63,887 nt of DNA from Candidatus Alcyoniella australis (GTDB lineage: Bacteria; Lernaellota; Lernaellaia; JAVCCG01; Alcyoniellaceae), in the NCBI GenBank assembly GCA_030765605.1, contig JAVCCG010000157.1:1-63887 (forward strand), read 5' to 3'. Both the position numbers and the translations under genes were made by a program. The notes beneath the pieces were generated by a model, which had not been told where the DNA came from, searched no databases, and saw nothing but the letters and a program-made list of their open reading frames with translations. Shown in pieces: positions 19,033-28,299 of the stretch (position 1 is its first letter; each line of letters starts with the position of its first letter).

Positions 19033-19842
19033 TCAGTCGACCGTGGTCGAAACGTAGACCTGCAGGCAGTCCGAGTAGGTGATGCACACGTCGAAGTTGC
19101 CCGCCCAGGTGCCTCGCTGCGCAGCGTTGCAGGTGAAGCTGACCTCGCGTGAACCGCTGGCCGGGATCGTGGTCTTCATCGAGTAGCTCATCGAGTTGTC
19201 CACCGGAATGTGGAACGGCTCCATGGTCGAGGCCGGATTGGAAGCGGTGATGGTAATCCCCGCGAGGTACTCGTCGTGCACGTCCACGCTGTCCAGCGAC
19301 AGGGCGCTGCCCTTGCTGTTGGCCAGGTTGAGCACCACCAGGAACGAGTCGCCCTGGTTGACCGAGCTCGGCGCGGTGAAGCTGCCCGTGAGGTAATTCA
19401 GATCCGCGGCCGTGGCCTGATCGAACAGCGTCTGGTAATCATCGCCGCCGGTCGTGGTTACGCCAATATTCTGGTCCATGTTGCCGAACGTATCCGTGGC
19501 CATCTGCTCGGCGTAGATCGCCGAGATTCCGCCGACGATGCCGAAGATGATCGTCACCAGCAGCATGATCGAACCGATGACGATACCGGCGATGGCCATG
19601 CCCTTGCCACCGCGATTTTGCGGATCGGCGTTGATGCGCTTGACCGCAATGATGCCCAGGATGATCGCCGGGATGCCGGTCAGGCAGCCCAGGCAGAAGC
19701 TCAGGATACCCAGCACCAATGCGCCGATCGCCATCCCGTCGGCGCTCGGCCCGACCCCGATAGGCGTTGCAACGCCTCCGGGCGTCAGCGGCGGCGCGGG
19801 CGGCGGCGGCGGTACATACTGTGCGTTCTGATCGTAGCTCAT
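19033..19842 (-). CDS. DUF4190 domain-containing membrane protein
   Basis: A 269-residue protein. A Pro/Gly-rich cytoplasmic-looking N-terminus is followed by two hydrophobic segments (about 45-70 and 90-120) of the DUF4190 type (LGILSFCLGCLTGIPAIILG, and a GKGMAIAGIVIG block), then an extracytoplasmic beta-rich domain of about 150 residues with repeated NPAS/TITAS-like strands. The ATG has GGAGG eight bases upstream; a further upstream ATG in frame has no ribosome site. Function unknown. It is divergent from the ABC operon. Confidence 0.8.
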   Translation of the reverse strand: MSYDQNAQYVPPPPPAPPLTPGGVATPIGVGPSADGMAIGALVLGILSFCLGCLTGIPAIILGIIAVKRINADPQNRGGKGMAIAGIVIGSIMLLVTIIFGIVGGISAIYAEQMATDTFGNMDQNIGVTTTGGDDYQTLFDQATAADLNYLTGSFTAPSSVNQGDSFLVVLNLANSKGSALSLDSVDVHDEYLAGITITASNPASTMEPFHIPVDNSMSYSMKTTIPASGSREVSFTCNAAQRGTWAGNFDVCITYSDCLQVYVSTTVD

Positions 19843-19915
19843 TAAATTAACCTCCGTATGCAAACAGCAATCCAAGATAAGCTAACATCATCCGTAGCCC
19901 GGAGCCATATCCGGC

Positions 19916-19974
19916 CCGGAATATTCATCAATAATCCGGACTAACTTGACAGCGTGGCGTTGCCTGATTACCTT
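19916..19974 (+). promoter_or_regulatory. Hairpin and sigma70-like promoter before the ABC operon
   Basis: A near-perfect inverted repeat (19916-19939, CCGGAATATT and AATAATCCGG arms) lies beside TTGACA (19946-19951), a 17-base spacer and TACCTT (19969-19974), which would drive the ABC operon at 20004. The right arm TTCATCAATAATCCGG resembles the end of the MITE-like element at 9799-9978. Confidence 0.5.
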
Positions 19975-20003
19975 CGCGCGCAGGGTCGGACACCCCCGAT
20001 AAT

Positions 20004-20936
20004 ATGAGGTTCGGTTTGATTCGTATCGAGAACCTGAGCAAGAGCTACGGGCCGTTCGAGGCGGTCAAGGGACTGAACCTCGAGGTGCGGCCCGGCGAGA
20101 TCCTCGGGTTCCTGGGCCCCAACGGCGCGGGCAAGACCACCACCATGCGCATGCTCACCACCTTCCTGCCCCCCGGCTCGGGCACGGCCAAGGTCGCGGG
20201 CCACGACATCGTATCCGAGCCCGAAAAAGTGCGGCGGGTAGTGGGCTACCTGCCCGAGCATCCTCTATTGTACGACGACATGAAGGTCCACGAGTATCTG
20301 CGCTTTGTCGCGGCGATCCACCGCGTGCCCGGCCGCCGGCGCTCGGCGGCCATCGAGCGCGTGGTCGAGCTCGCGGGGCTGGGCGAGGTCATTGGCCAAC
20401 TGATCCGCACACTGAGCAAGGGCTTCCGCCAACGCGTGGGACTGGCGCAGGCGCTGGTCAGCGACCCGCCGGTACTGATTCTCGACGAGCCGACCATCGG
20501 CCTGGACCCGGGTCAGATGCACACGATCCGCGAGCTGATCAAGTCGCTGGCCGTAAGCCATACCGTGATCTTCTCCAGTCACATTTTGCCCGAGGTGGTG
20601 GCCGTGGCCTCGCGGGTGGCGATCATCCACCACGGCGCACTGGTGGCCTGCGACGCGGTCGAATCGCTGGCCAAACGCTTTGACACCGGCGATCAGCGGC
20701 TACTGCTCGAACTCAGCCGCCCGGTGCCCGAGGCGGGCAAGATCCTCGGCGCCCTGCCCTCGGTCGAGCAGATCGAGGAACAGGGGAACGGACGCTACGT
20801 GTTGACCGCACCCTCCTCCGAGCCGATGGGGCCCGACGTGAGCCTAGCTGTGCTGCAACACGGCTGGGGCATCGCCCAGATGCGGCAGATGCGGCCCACG
20901 CTCGAGGAAATCTTCATCAAGCTCACGGCGGAGTAG
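20004..20936 (+). CDS. ABC transporter ATP-binding protein (GldA-like)
   Basis: A 310-residue ATPase of the ABC-2 exporter type. Walker A is GPNGAGKTT, signature LSKGFRQRVG, Walker B LILDEPTIGLDP with SSHILPEV as the switch His region. A C-terminal extension of about 80 residues follows, as in GldA/NosF-like proteins. It is the first of three genes with an ABC-2 permease and a GldG-like protein. A TTG a few codons in, preceded by GAGG, is a possible alternative start. Confidence 0.92.
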   Translation: MRFGLIRIENLSKSYGPFEAVKGLNLEVRPGEILGFLGPNGAGKTTTMRMLTTFLPPGSGTAKVAGHDIVSEPEKVRRVVGYLPEHPLLYDDMKVHEYLRFVAAIHRVPGRRRSAAIERVVELAGLGEVIGQLIRTLSKGFRQRVGLAQALVSDPPVLILDEPTIGLDPGQMHTIRELIKSLAVSHTVIFSSHILPEVVAVASRVAIIHHGALVACDAVESLAKRFDTGDQRLLLELSRPVPEAGKILGALPSVEQIEEQGNGRYVLTAPSSEPMGPDVSLAVLQHGWGIAQMRQMRPTLEEIFIKLTAE

Positions 20937-20940
20937 CACA

Positions 20941-21723
20941 ATGGGCGCAACCCTCACCATCGCGCGCAAGGAGCTGGGAACGTTGTTCACCCAGCCGATC
21001 GCCTACGTGGTGCTGGTCTGCTTTCTGATGCTCTCCGGCCTGTTCTTCTTCCTGATCCTCCAGGAATACGGCGCGGCGCTGCAGGAGTACGGCTGGCAGA
21101 TGCCCGAGCTCAACGTCACCGAGTACGTGCTGTCCGAGTTCTTCGGACTGCTGAGCGTACTGATCCTGTTCATCATCCCCTTCGTCACCATGCGCACCTA
21201 TGCCGAGGAGCGCAAACAGGGGACCGACGAGCTGCTGCTCACCGCGCCGATCCGCGTCGAGCAGGTGGTCTGGGGCAAGTTTCTGGGCACGCTGATTTTC
21301 TTCTGCATCGCCCTGGCCCTGACCCTGCCCGGGCCGCTGCTGCTGCGGCGGCTCTCCGATCCGGACCTGGGCGTGATGCTCAGCGGCTATTTGGGACTGT
21401 TGCTAATGGGCGGCGCGTTCATTGCCACGGGCTGTTTCATCTCATCGCTGACCAAGAACCAGATCGTGGCCGCGGTGCTGACCTTTGCCGCGTTTCTGAT
21501 GCTGTGGATCGTCTCGGCCCTAGGCGAACACCTGGCCTCCGATCCCTCGCCGCTGATCTTCCGGCTCTCGCAGCTTTTAAGCTACATCTCGCTCAACGAC
21601 CACTTCCCGGACTTCATCAACGGGCTGATCGACACACGACACCTGGTCTACTTCGTCAGCTTCATTTTGCTGTTCAACTTCCTCTCGCAGCGCAGCCTGG
21701 AGTCGGCCCGATGGCGCGCTTAA
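20941..21723 (+). CDS. ABC-2 type permease (GldF-like)
   Basis: A 260-residue membrane protein with six hydrophobic segments (about 20-40, 65-85, 110-135, 145-170, 180-200, 235-255), the ABC-2 permease topology. The EERKQGTDELLLTAPI loop between segments 2 and 3 is characteristic of GldF/NosY-like permeases. It follows the ATPase by four bases, and its end overlaps the GldG-like gene by 13 bases. The transported substrate is unknown. Confidence 0.9.
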   Translation: MGATLTIARKELGTLFTQPIAYVVLVCFLMLSGLFFFLILQEYGAALQEYGWQMPELNVTEYVLSEFFGLLSVLILFIIPFVTMRTYAEERKQGTDELLLTAPIRVEQVVWGKFLGTLIFFCIALALTLPGPLLLRRLSDPDLGVMLSGYLGLLLMGGAFIATGCFISSLTKNQIVAAVLTFAAFLMLWIVSALGEHLASDPSPLIFRLSQLLSYISLNDHFPDFINGLIDTRHLVYFVSFILLFNFLSQRSLESARWRA

Positions 21724-23276
21724 GCGGCGGCATGCTGTTCAAGGTGCTCCAGGCCGAGGGGCTGATCCTGCTGGTCTTCGGCGTAATCAACCTGCTGTTC
21801 GTGCCGCAGACGATTTTGCTCTCGCTGGGATTCCTCGGGCTGGGGCTGGTGCTGTTAATCGCGGGCACTGTCGCGCGGCTGGCCTCCCTGGGCCAGTGGA
21901 TCAGCAGCGCCCGCTCGCGTTTCGCGTTGTACAGCCTGCTCTACACGCTGCTGGTGCTGGCCGGCCTGGGCCTGGTCAACTTTCTCAGCGCGCGCCACTT
22001 CAACCACAGCTGGGATCTGACCGGCGCCCAGGTCAACACGCTGAGCGCGCGCACCGACGAGGTGCTGGGCAAACTCGACGCGCCGGTGCAGGTGCTGGCG
22101 TTCTTCCCCGACTCCGACCCCTACAAGCCCGACGCCCAGCGCGTACTCGGGCTGTACGAACGCGCCTCGGAACAGGTGCAGGTGCGCTTCATCGACCCGA
22201 TCCGCAACCCGCTGCTCGCCCGGCAGTACGGCCTGGACGAGCACACGGGCTTGGCCGTGCTCTACAACGATTCGCGCCACGTGCTTGAGCAGCCGGACGA
22301 GGCGCAGATCACCAATGCGATCCTCAACGTCACCCAGGGCGAGCGCGGCGCGGTCTACTTTCTCCAGGGTCACGGCGAGGCGCCGCTTCAACGACCCGCC
22401 GAGCAGACGCAGCAGCAGCGCAGCATGCAGTCGGCCGCCGATCGGCTACGCAACGAGAACTATCAAGTCGCGCCCCTGGACCTGCTGACCGCCGGAGATG
22501 TGCCGAGCGACGCCCGGGCGCTGGTGATCGCCGGGCCGACCCAGCAGCTCGCCCAAAGCGAGTTGCGCGCGATCTCCGACTACCTGTCCGGCGGCGGACG
22601 TTTGCTGACGATGCTCGAACCGATGATCATCAGCGGACTCGAGCCACTGCTGTCCGACTACGGCGTGGACCTGCCCGACTGCGTAATCATCGAGGAGAGC
22701 CTGCGGCTGTTCCAGGGCCCGACCCTGGGCATCGAGTTCATCGCCACTGACGCGGCCTCGCACGCCATCACATCCAAGGTGCGCGACGGCGTGGTGTTCG
22801 TGCTGGCGCGCGCCGTAATCCCAAAACAGACCAAGCCCGAAAGCACCTACGTCACCGCCCTGATCAGCTCGGGCAAATCATCGTGGGCCGAGACCGACCT
22901 AGTTGCCTTGATGCAGCAACAGCAGATCGAGCTGGGCGAGTTGGATCTGGCCGGACCCGTGTCGCTGGCCGCGGCGATCGAACGCCTGCAGCCCGGCGGC
23001 GCACAAACGCGGATAGTGGTGGTCGGCGACTCGGATTTCGCGGGCGACGAGCTGATCACCCTGGGGCGCGACAACGCCTCGCTGTTTGTCAACGCGCTGA
23101 GCTGGCTTTGCGAATCCGAGCCGATCGAGGTCATCCCCAACCGCTACCAGAGCAGCGCGTTCATGCTTCAGCCGGCCCAGGCCGGGCTGCTGTTCTACGC
23201 CATCGTGTTTGTGATTCCCCAGCTGCTGACTCTGCTGGGCATTGCATTGATCGGCGTGCGCCGACTCAGCCGCTAA
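21711..23276 (+). CDS. GldG-like ABC-associated envelope protein
   Basis: A 521-residue protein. Membrane segments near residues 15-35, 38-55 and 70-90 are followed by a large extracytoplasmic domain with the GldG/DUF4350-type pattern (FNHSWDLTGAQVNTLS, VQVLAFFPDSDPY, VYFLQGHGEAPLQ) and a last membrane segment near 490-515. GldG-like proteins work with GldF/GldA ABC modules. The open frame extends upstream, but the ATG inside the permease end fits the topology. The stop overlaps the convergent DUF2723 gene by four bases. Its usual DUF4340 partner is at 14013-15413. Confidence 0.85.
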   Translation: MARLSGGMLFKVLQAEGLILLVFGVINLLFVPQTILLSLGFLGLGLVLLIAGTVARLASLGQWISSARSRFALYSLLYTLLVLAGLGLVNFLSARHFNHSWDLTGAQVNTLSARTDEVLGKLDAPVQVLAFFPDSDPYKPDAQRVLGLYERASEQVQVRFIDPIRNPLLARQYGLDEHTGLAVLYNDSRHVLEQPDEAQITNAILNVTQGERGAVYFLQGHGEAPLQRPAEQTQQQRSMQSAADRLRNENYQVAPLDLLTAGDVPSDARALVIAGPTQQLAQSELRAISDYLSGGGRLLTMLEPMIISGLEPLLSDYGVDLPDCVIIEESLRLFQGPTLGIEFIATDAASHAITSKVRDGVVFVLARAVIPKQTKPESTYVTALISSGKSSWAETDLVALMQQQQIELGELDLAGPVSLAAAIERLQPGGAQTRIVVVGDSDFAGDELITLGRDNASLFVNALSWLCESEPIEVIPNRYQSSAFMLQPAQAGLLFYAIVFVIPQLLTLLGIALIGVRRLSR

Positions 23277-25330
23277 GGCTCAATACCCATCCTCTGTAAT
23301 ATCTGCGGGTCCAGGGCCAGGGCGTGGTCCAGGCTGCGACGCGACTGTTCGATCCGGCCGAGCTTGCGCTGGACCTCGCTAAGCGTAACGTAGGCAGGGG
23401 GCCAGCTCGGATCGAGTTCGATAATTTGTTCAAGGATCTCGCGGCAGCGCTCGTAACGGCCCGTGTTGTAAAACGCCATTACGAACATGTTCAGCGCGTT
23501 GATGTCGTTAAACCACGGCGCGAGCTCGAAGATCCGCTGATAGCCCTCGATCGCCAACTGCGGCATCTGGTGCGCCATGTTGTAGCGCGACCAGTCCAAC
23601 CAGCCCTGGATCTCGAACATCAGCATGTCGTGCTCGTAGGTCAGGCGCAGGCTCTGGTTCACTCCGTCCTTAACCCGGCGACGATGGCCGTGGGGCCGCG
23701 CCGGTCGGTCCAGCCACAGCGGATCTGAATGGCGGTAGTCCCACATCGCACGGTCCAGGGTCTGCGGATCTGTGCGACGGATTTCCGCCAGGGTCCCGGA
23801 GGGCACCTGATAGAAGAATTGCGGCGGACCGGGAAGGTCGGTGTATATCTGGTTGAGAAAGATCCTGCGGCGCGGCAGGTTGTCGGCGATGAAAACCTGC
23901 GCCGCGCGCTGCTGGGGCATCAGCGTGTTGCTCAATGAAAAGCGCAGCTCGGGGAAACGCTTGGCCGCCCAACGCCGATACCACGGCTTGCCGAGCATCG
24001 GGTACCAGATCAGCTTGACGTCGGACCGCACGTGCTCCACGCCCTGCAGGTAGGACAGGGTCGAGCAGACCGGGTCGCCCTTGGCGATCAAAACTGCACC
24101 GCGCGGAAGCTTGTGCAGGTGGTTCATGGCAAAGTCGCGGGCGTCGTAGTTGCCGCGACGATCCACGTAGGGGAAATTTTCCAGGGCCTGGGGCAGCAGC
24201 GCGCCCAGGGCCACGACAACGCACAGTGCGGCGCTCAGCAACCGCCACCTTGCGGCCCAGCCGATCAGCGACGCGATTGCCAGGCCCAACAGCGGGGCCA
24301 GGCTGATCCAGGTCGCGATCAGCCACATGTCCCATTCGCCGCCCTTGATGTACAGCAGATCGACCACGGTCAACGGCAGCGCGGCGAGCAGGCACAACAG
24401 CAACAGCCGTGTACTTTTGAACGCCGCGATCAAGGCGCCGAGCCCGAGTAGCCCCACGGACCAGCGGTATTGCCACCACAGCTCGGTCAGCAGGTAGCCC
24501 GGCCGCTGCGGCGCGTAGCCGAAGTTGGCCTCCTTACCCACGAAGGTGCTCATGGTCACGTGCTCGATAAAGCCGCCCCAGCTCGTGACGTCGCCCATCA
24601 CCAAATAGGGATCGCCCATGGCGAACAACGGCAGCGCAACGTAGGGCAGCGCCGCGCACAGCAGCCCGATCCCCGAGGCGATCAGCACCGTGCGCACGCC
24701 GCGCCGTGTTTGGTCGCGATAAAAGCGCAGCACAAAGACAATCGCCGCAACGAGCATCAGCGGCGCGAGCAGGAACATCGATGGGTGGTTGGCCAGGCCC
24801 AGGCCGAACAGCGCGCAGGCCGCTATCAGCGAGTTTTTTGCGCGGGCACGCTCCGGACTTTTTGCATAAGCCAGGGGCACCAGCACGAAGTACAGCGTGG
24901 CGCACCACAGCAGGGCGTGGAAGGTGTAGACCTCGGCGTTGTTGGCCTGGTACCACATGCTGTAGCCCAGGGCCGCGTGCCAGCCGACGATCAGGCCCGC
25001 GGCCGCGGCCACTGAACGCGAACTCTTTTCGGCCAGCAGGTCATATACCGTGATCGCGCAGATTACGGCGGCCCCTGCCGCGCACAAGCTGGAGAACGCG
25101 GTCACCGCACGCACAAAGGGCACGAAGAACAGCAACAGCGTGCAAAGTTTGGCCAGCAGCACGTACAGCGGGAATCCCGGCTGATAGGCCACTCCCAGGT
25201 CGTGCACCGCGGCGAGGAATACGCCGCTGTCCTGCCAGAAGACCGTATCGCCGCAGGTCAGCTGATAGAGCACCAGGGCGGGCAGACCCACAGATAGGGC
25301 AATCAGCAGCTTGTCGCGGCGTGGATTCAT
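23273..25330 (-). CDS. TMEM260/DUF2723-like membrane protein with C-terminal TPR
   Basis: A 685-residue protein. The N-terminal half (to about residue 400) has about ten membrane segments of the DUF2723 type, beginning with the TFWQDSGVFLAA-like periplasmic Asp loop common to C-type glycosyltransferases (here GDTVFWQDSGVF). The middle resembles YfhO/PMT-like folds. The C-terminus carries TPR-type helices (YNTGRYERCREILEQIIELD and LDHALALDP). A polyprenyl-phosphate-sugar-dependent glycosyltransferase role is plausible; the human relative TMEM260 is an O-mannosyltransferase. Translation is best placed at MNPRRDKLLIALS; the frame upstream runs antisense into hpt. Confidence 0.82.
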   Translation of the reverse strand: MNPRRDKLLIALSVGLPALVLYQLTCGDTVFWQDSGVFLAAVHDLGVAYQPGFPLYVLLAKLCTLLLFFVPFVRAVTAFSSLCAAGAAVICAITVYDLLAEKSSRSVAAAAGLIVGWHAALGYSMWYQANNAEVYTFHALLWCATLYFVLVPLAYAKSPERARAKNSLIAACALFGLGLANHPSMFLLAPLMLVAAIVFVLRFYRDQTRRGVRTVLIASGIGLLCAALPYVALPLFAMGDPYLVMGDVTSWGGFIEHVTMSTFVGKEANFGYAPQRPGYLLTELWWQYRWSVGLLGLGALIAAFKSTRLLLLCLLAALPLTVVDLLYIKGGEWDMWLIATWISLAPLLGLAIASLIGWAARWRLLSAALCVVVALGALLPQALENFPYVDRRGNYDARDFAMNHLHKLPRGAVLIAKGDPVCSTLSYLQGVEHVRSDVKLIWYPMLGKPWYRRWAAKRFPELRFSLSNTLMPQQRAAQVFIADNLPRRRIFLNQIYTDLPGPPQFFYQVPSGTLAEIRRTDPQTLDRAMWDYRHSDPLWLDRPARPHGHRRRVKDGVNQSLRLTYEHDMLMFEIQGWLDWSRYNMAHQMPQLAIEGYQRIFELAPWFNDINALNMFVMAFYNTGRYERCREILEQIIELDPSWPPAYVTLSEVQRKLGRIEQSRRSLDHALALDPQILQRMGIEP

Positions 25331-25392
25331 CGCCTGTTTGTAGCACCCCTGCGCTTGAGCCCGCAAGGATCTGGCGTCCGGCCTTGGGGACA

Positions 25393-25398
25393 TATAAA
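25393..25398 (+). promoter_or_regulatory. -10 element close to the hpt start
   Basis: TATAAA(AT) lies twelve bases before the hpt ATG. Transcription would begin about five bases from the start codon, so the mRNA may be almost leaderless. No clear -35 element is visible, and no Shine-Dalgarno sequence lies between. Confidence 0.45.
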
Positions 25399-25409
25399 AT
25401 GCAGAGCCA

Positions 25410-25934
25410 ATGGGACTGATCAAGATCAAGGACGCAGAGCAGATCGCGCAGCGCGTGGCGCAGCTAGCGCAGCGGATCGACGCCATGCTCACACCGCCGA
25501 GCGATCCGCCGCCGCTGATGGTTGTGGTGCTCAAGGGCGCCTTCGTGTTCGCCGCCGACCTGTTGCGCGCGATGGACACCCCCTGCGCAGTTGATTTCAT
25601 GCGCGCCGCGAGCTACGGCAACGCCACAAGCAGCAGCGGCGAGGTGCGCATCACGCTCGAGCCCGAGGTGGCGCTCGAGGGACGAAGCGTGCTGCTGGTG
25701 GACGACATCTGCGACAGCGGCCGCACCATGCTTGCACTGAGCAACCGGCTACGCGAGCTCGGCGCGCAAAAGCTGATCTGCTGCGCGCTGTTTGACAAAC
25801 GCGAGCGCCGCGAGGTGCTCTTCGAGCCCGAGCTTATCGGCTTCGAGGTCGGCGACCACTTCATCGTGGGCTACGGCCTAGATCACGCCGAGGCAATGCG
25901 CCACCTCGACGGCGTCTACTACCTGGAGGCCTGA
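25410..25934 (+). CDS. hpt: Hypoxanthine phosphoribosyltransferase
   Basis: A 174-residue purine salvage enzyme that makes IMP or GMP from hypoxanthine or guanine and PRPP. The PRPP-binding motif is VLLVDDICDSGRTM and the early VVLKGAFVFAADL block and C-terminal FEVGDHFIVGYGLDHAE are typical of the family. It is short of any regulatory domain. The ROK kinase gene follows after two bases. Confidence 0.93.
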   Translation: MGLIKIKDAEQIAQRVAQLAQRIDAMLTPPSDPPPLMVVVLKGAFVFAADLLRAMDTPCAVDFMRAASYGNATSSSGEVRITLEPEVALEGRSVLLVDDICDSGRTMLALSNRLRELGAQKLICCALFDKRERREVLFEPELIGFEVGDHFIVGYGLDHAEAMRHLDGVYYLEA

Positions 25935-25936
25935 AC

Positions 25937-26905
25937 ATGCGCAGCGCGATTGCCATCGACCTGGGCGGCAGCCGTATTAAGTACGGGCTGGTCGACGAGT
26001 CCGGCAAAATCATCCAGCGCGGCTCCGAGCCCACCGGGCCGCTCGATGTAGAGCAGGTCGCGCAACGGCTGGCCCAGCGGATCAACGCTCTCAAACAGCG
26101 CGCCGCCGTACTGGGGTTGGATTGCGTGGGAGCGGGGCTGGGCGTTCCCGGCGGGATCTACGAGGACCGCGCGCGGATCAGCCAGAGCCCCAACTTCCCG
26201 GGCTGGATCGACGTGGATTTACGCTCGCCGCTGGTCGCGGCCTGCGACCTGCCGGTCTTTTTGGAGAACGACGCCAACGCGGCAGCGGTTGGCGAACACT
26301 GGATCGGCGGCGGCCGCAGCTTCAAGCACATGATGCTCTACACCCTGGGCACGGGGGTCGGCTCGGGGCTGATCCTCGATGGTCGGCTGTGGCGCGGCGC
26401 GTTCGGCATGGCCTCCGAGGCCGGGCACATCTGCGTTGATCCCGACGGCCCGGCCTGCGGCTGCGGCAGCCACGGCTGTGCCGAGCAGTTCGCCAGCGCT
26501 CCGGCCATGGTTCGGCGCGCACGGCAGTTGATCGAGCTTGGCGGCGGAAGGCTGATGCTCGAGCTGGCGGCGGGCGACCTGCAATCTATCAACGCCAAGG
26601 TCATCGCCCAGGCGGCGCTGGAGGGCGATGCGCAGGCCGCGCAGGTTTATCGCGAGGCGGGCGAGGCGTTGGGGCGCAGTTGTTCGGCGGTGCTCAACGT
26701 GCTCAACGTCGAGCTGTTCCTGTTCGGCGGCGGGGTCGGCGCGTCGTACGATCTGCTCGAAACGCACATCCGGAGCGAAATTACGCTTCGCACGTTCCGC
26801 ATTCCGGCCCAGCGCGTCAAACTCGGCCGCGCACAGCTTGGTAACGATGCGGGAATGGTCGGGGCCGCGCGCTTGGCTCTCAACAACGATCAATTCGGCG
26901 AGTAG
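25937..26905 (+). CDS. ROK-family sugar kinase (glucokinase-like)
   Basis: A 322-residue ROK kinase. The ATP-binding N-terminal motif is IDLGGSRIKYGLVD; the LENDANAAAVGEHWIGGG segment holds the sugar-binding Asn-Asp pair; and the ROK zinc site is C-G-C-G-S-H-G-C-A-E near residue 175. The GTGVGSGLILDG block is also typical. Likely phosphorylates glucose or an N-acylated sugar, but the exact substrate cannot be read from sequence. Co-transcribed with hpt. Confidence 0.9.
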   Translation: MRSAIAIDLGGSRIKYGLVDESGKIIQRGSEPTGPLDVEQVAQRLAQRINALKQRAAVLGLDCVGAGLGVPGGIYEDRARISQSPNFPGWIDVDLRSPLVAACDLPVFLENDANAAAVGEHWIGGGRSFKHMMLYTLGTGVGSGLILDGRLWRGAFGMASEAGHICVDPDGPACGCGSHGCAEQFASAPAMVRRARQLIELGGGRLMLELAAGDLQSINAKVIAQAALEGDAQAAQVYREAGEALGRSCSAVLNVLNVELFLFGGGVGASYDLLETHIRSEITLRTFRIPAQRVKLGRAQLGNDAGMVGAARLALNNDQFGE

Positions 26906-26935
26906 TATTCCCCGGGGGCTCAGTTCCCAAAATTG

Positions 26936-28297
26936 TTACTTGTTCGGCTCGTCTTTTTTCGGACGTTGCCGCTGCTTGCTCCACTCCTCGAGCCGCTCCT
27001 TGATCCTTCGCTCGTAGCCGATCTCCTTGGGCCGAAAGTAGCGCTTGTTCTTCAGCCGCTCGGGCAGGTGTTGCTGCTCGACCTGCCCGCCGTCGAAATC
27101 GTGGGCATAGCGATAGCCATCGTGGTAGCCCAGCTCCTTCATCAGGCTGGTCGGCGCGTTGCGCAGATGCAGCGGCACCTCCAGCGCGCCGTGTTGCCCA
27201 ACGTCGGCCAGGGCGCTGTTGAGCCCGGCATAGGCCGAGTTGGACTTGGGCGCGCACGCCAGGTGGACCGTGGCGTGGGCCAGCGGAATGCGCCCCTCGG
27301 GCATGCCCAGCATGTGCACGGCCTGGGCCACGGCGTTGGCGATCGGCAGGGCGTAGGGGTCGGCCAGGCCCACGTCCTCGCTGGCGAAGATCAGCAGTCG
27401 GCGGGCGATGAACAGCGGATCCTCGCCCGCGTCGATCATTCGCGCCAGGTAGTACAGCGCCGCATCGGGGTCCGAGCCGCGCATCGACTTAATGAACGCG
27501 GAGATCACGTTGTAGTGCTCGTCGCCCGATTTGTCGTAACGCCGCGCGCCCTCCCCGGCCAACGCGGCGGCCGCGGCTTTAACATCGATCAAGGGCGAGC
27601 CGTCGCGCAGCGGAAGCTTGGACGAGGCCACAACCTCCAGCGCGTTGAGCGCCACGCGCGCGTCGCCGTGGGAGGCCTCGGCGATCATCCGCAACGCCTC
27701 GGGCTCGGCCGCGATCTTCAGCGCGCCAAATCCGTGCTTTGAATCACCCAGCGCCCGCTGCACCAGCAGCTGGATCTGCTCGGCCTCCAGCGGCTCGAGT
27801 GTCATCACGCGACAGCGCGAGCGCAGAGCCGAGATCACCTCGAAGCTCGGGTTCTCGGTGGTCGCGCCGATGAGTACGATCACCCCGCTCTCCACGTGCG
27901 GCAGGAAACTATCCTGCTGCGCCTTGTTAAAGCGGTGGATCTCGTCCACGAACAACACGGTGCGCTGGCCGGTCATCCGGCCGCGATCGCGGGCCTCGGA
28001 GATCACCTTGCGCACCTCGGCCACGCCCGAGAGCACTGCGGAGAAGGAGACAAACGCCGCGCCCGTCCCCTCGGCCAAAATCCGCGCCAACGTGGTCTTG
28101 CCGCAGCCCGGCGGCCCCCAAAAGATGATGCTCGGCAGGTTGCCCGATTCCACGGCCTGTCGCAGCAGGCTTTCCGGGGCGAGCAGTTGCGTTTGTCCCA
28201 CCACCTCGTCCAGGCTGCGCGGCCGCATGCGCTCGGCCAGCGGCGCGAGGGTGTTTAGCATTCCCGAGGCGTCGAACAGATCCTTGTCGCCGGACAC
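26936..28297 (-). CDS. rarA: Replication-associated recombination protein A (MgsA/RarA)
   Basis: A 453-residue AAA+ ATPase related to eukaryotic Wrnip1/Mgs1, acting at stalled replication forks. Walker A GPPGCGKTTLA (about residue 60) and Walker B LFVDEIHRFNKAQQD are visible, as are the sensor GATTENPSFEV and the C-terminal KSMRGSDPDAALYYLARM domain. It is last in a minus-strand operon, two bases after the nucleotidyltransferase gene. Confidence 0.95.
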   Translation of the reverse strand: MSGDKDLFDASGMLNTLAPLAERMRPRSLDEVVGQTQLLAPESLLRQAVESGNLPSIIFWGPPGCGKTTLARILAEGTGAAFVSFSAVLSGVAEVRKVISEARDRGRMTGQRTVLFVDEIHRFNKAQQDSFLPHVESGVIVLIGATTENPSFEVISALRSRCRVMTLEPLEAEQIQLLVQRALGDSKHGFGALKIAAEPEALRMIAEASHGDARVALNALEVVASSKLPLRDGSPLIDVKAAAAALAGEGARRYDKSGDEHYNVISAFIKSMRGSDPDAALYYLARMIDAGEDPLFIARRLLIFASEDVGLADPYALPIANAVAQAVHMLGMPEGRIPLAHATVHLACAPKSNSAYAGLNSALADVGQHGALEVPLHLRNAPTSLMKELGYHDGYRYAHDFDGGQVEQQHLPERLKNKRYFRPKEIGYERRIKERLEEWSKQRQRPKKDEPNK

Positions 28298-28299
28298 GC

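Noticed and set aside
25331-25600. Extended N-terminus for the DUF2723 protein
   Set aside because: Antisense to hpt and not hydrophobic; the family start is MNPRRDKLL.
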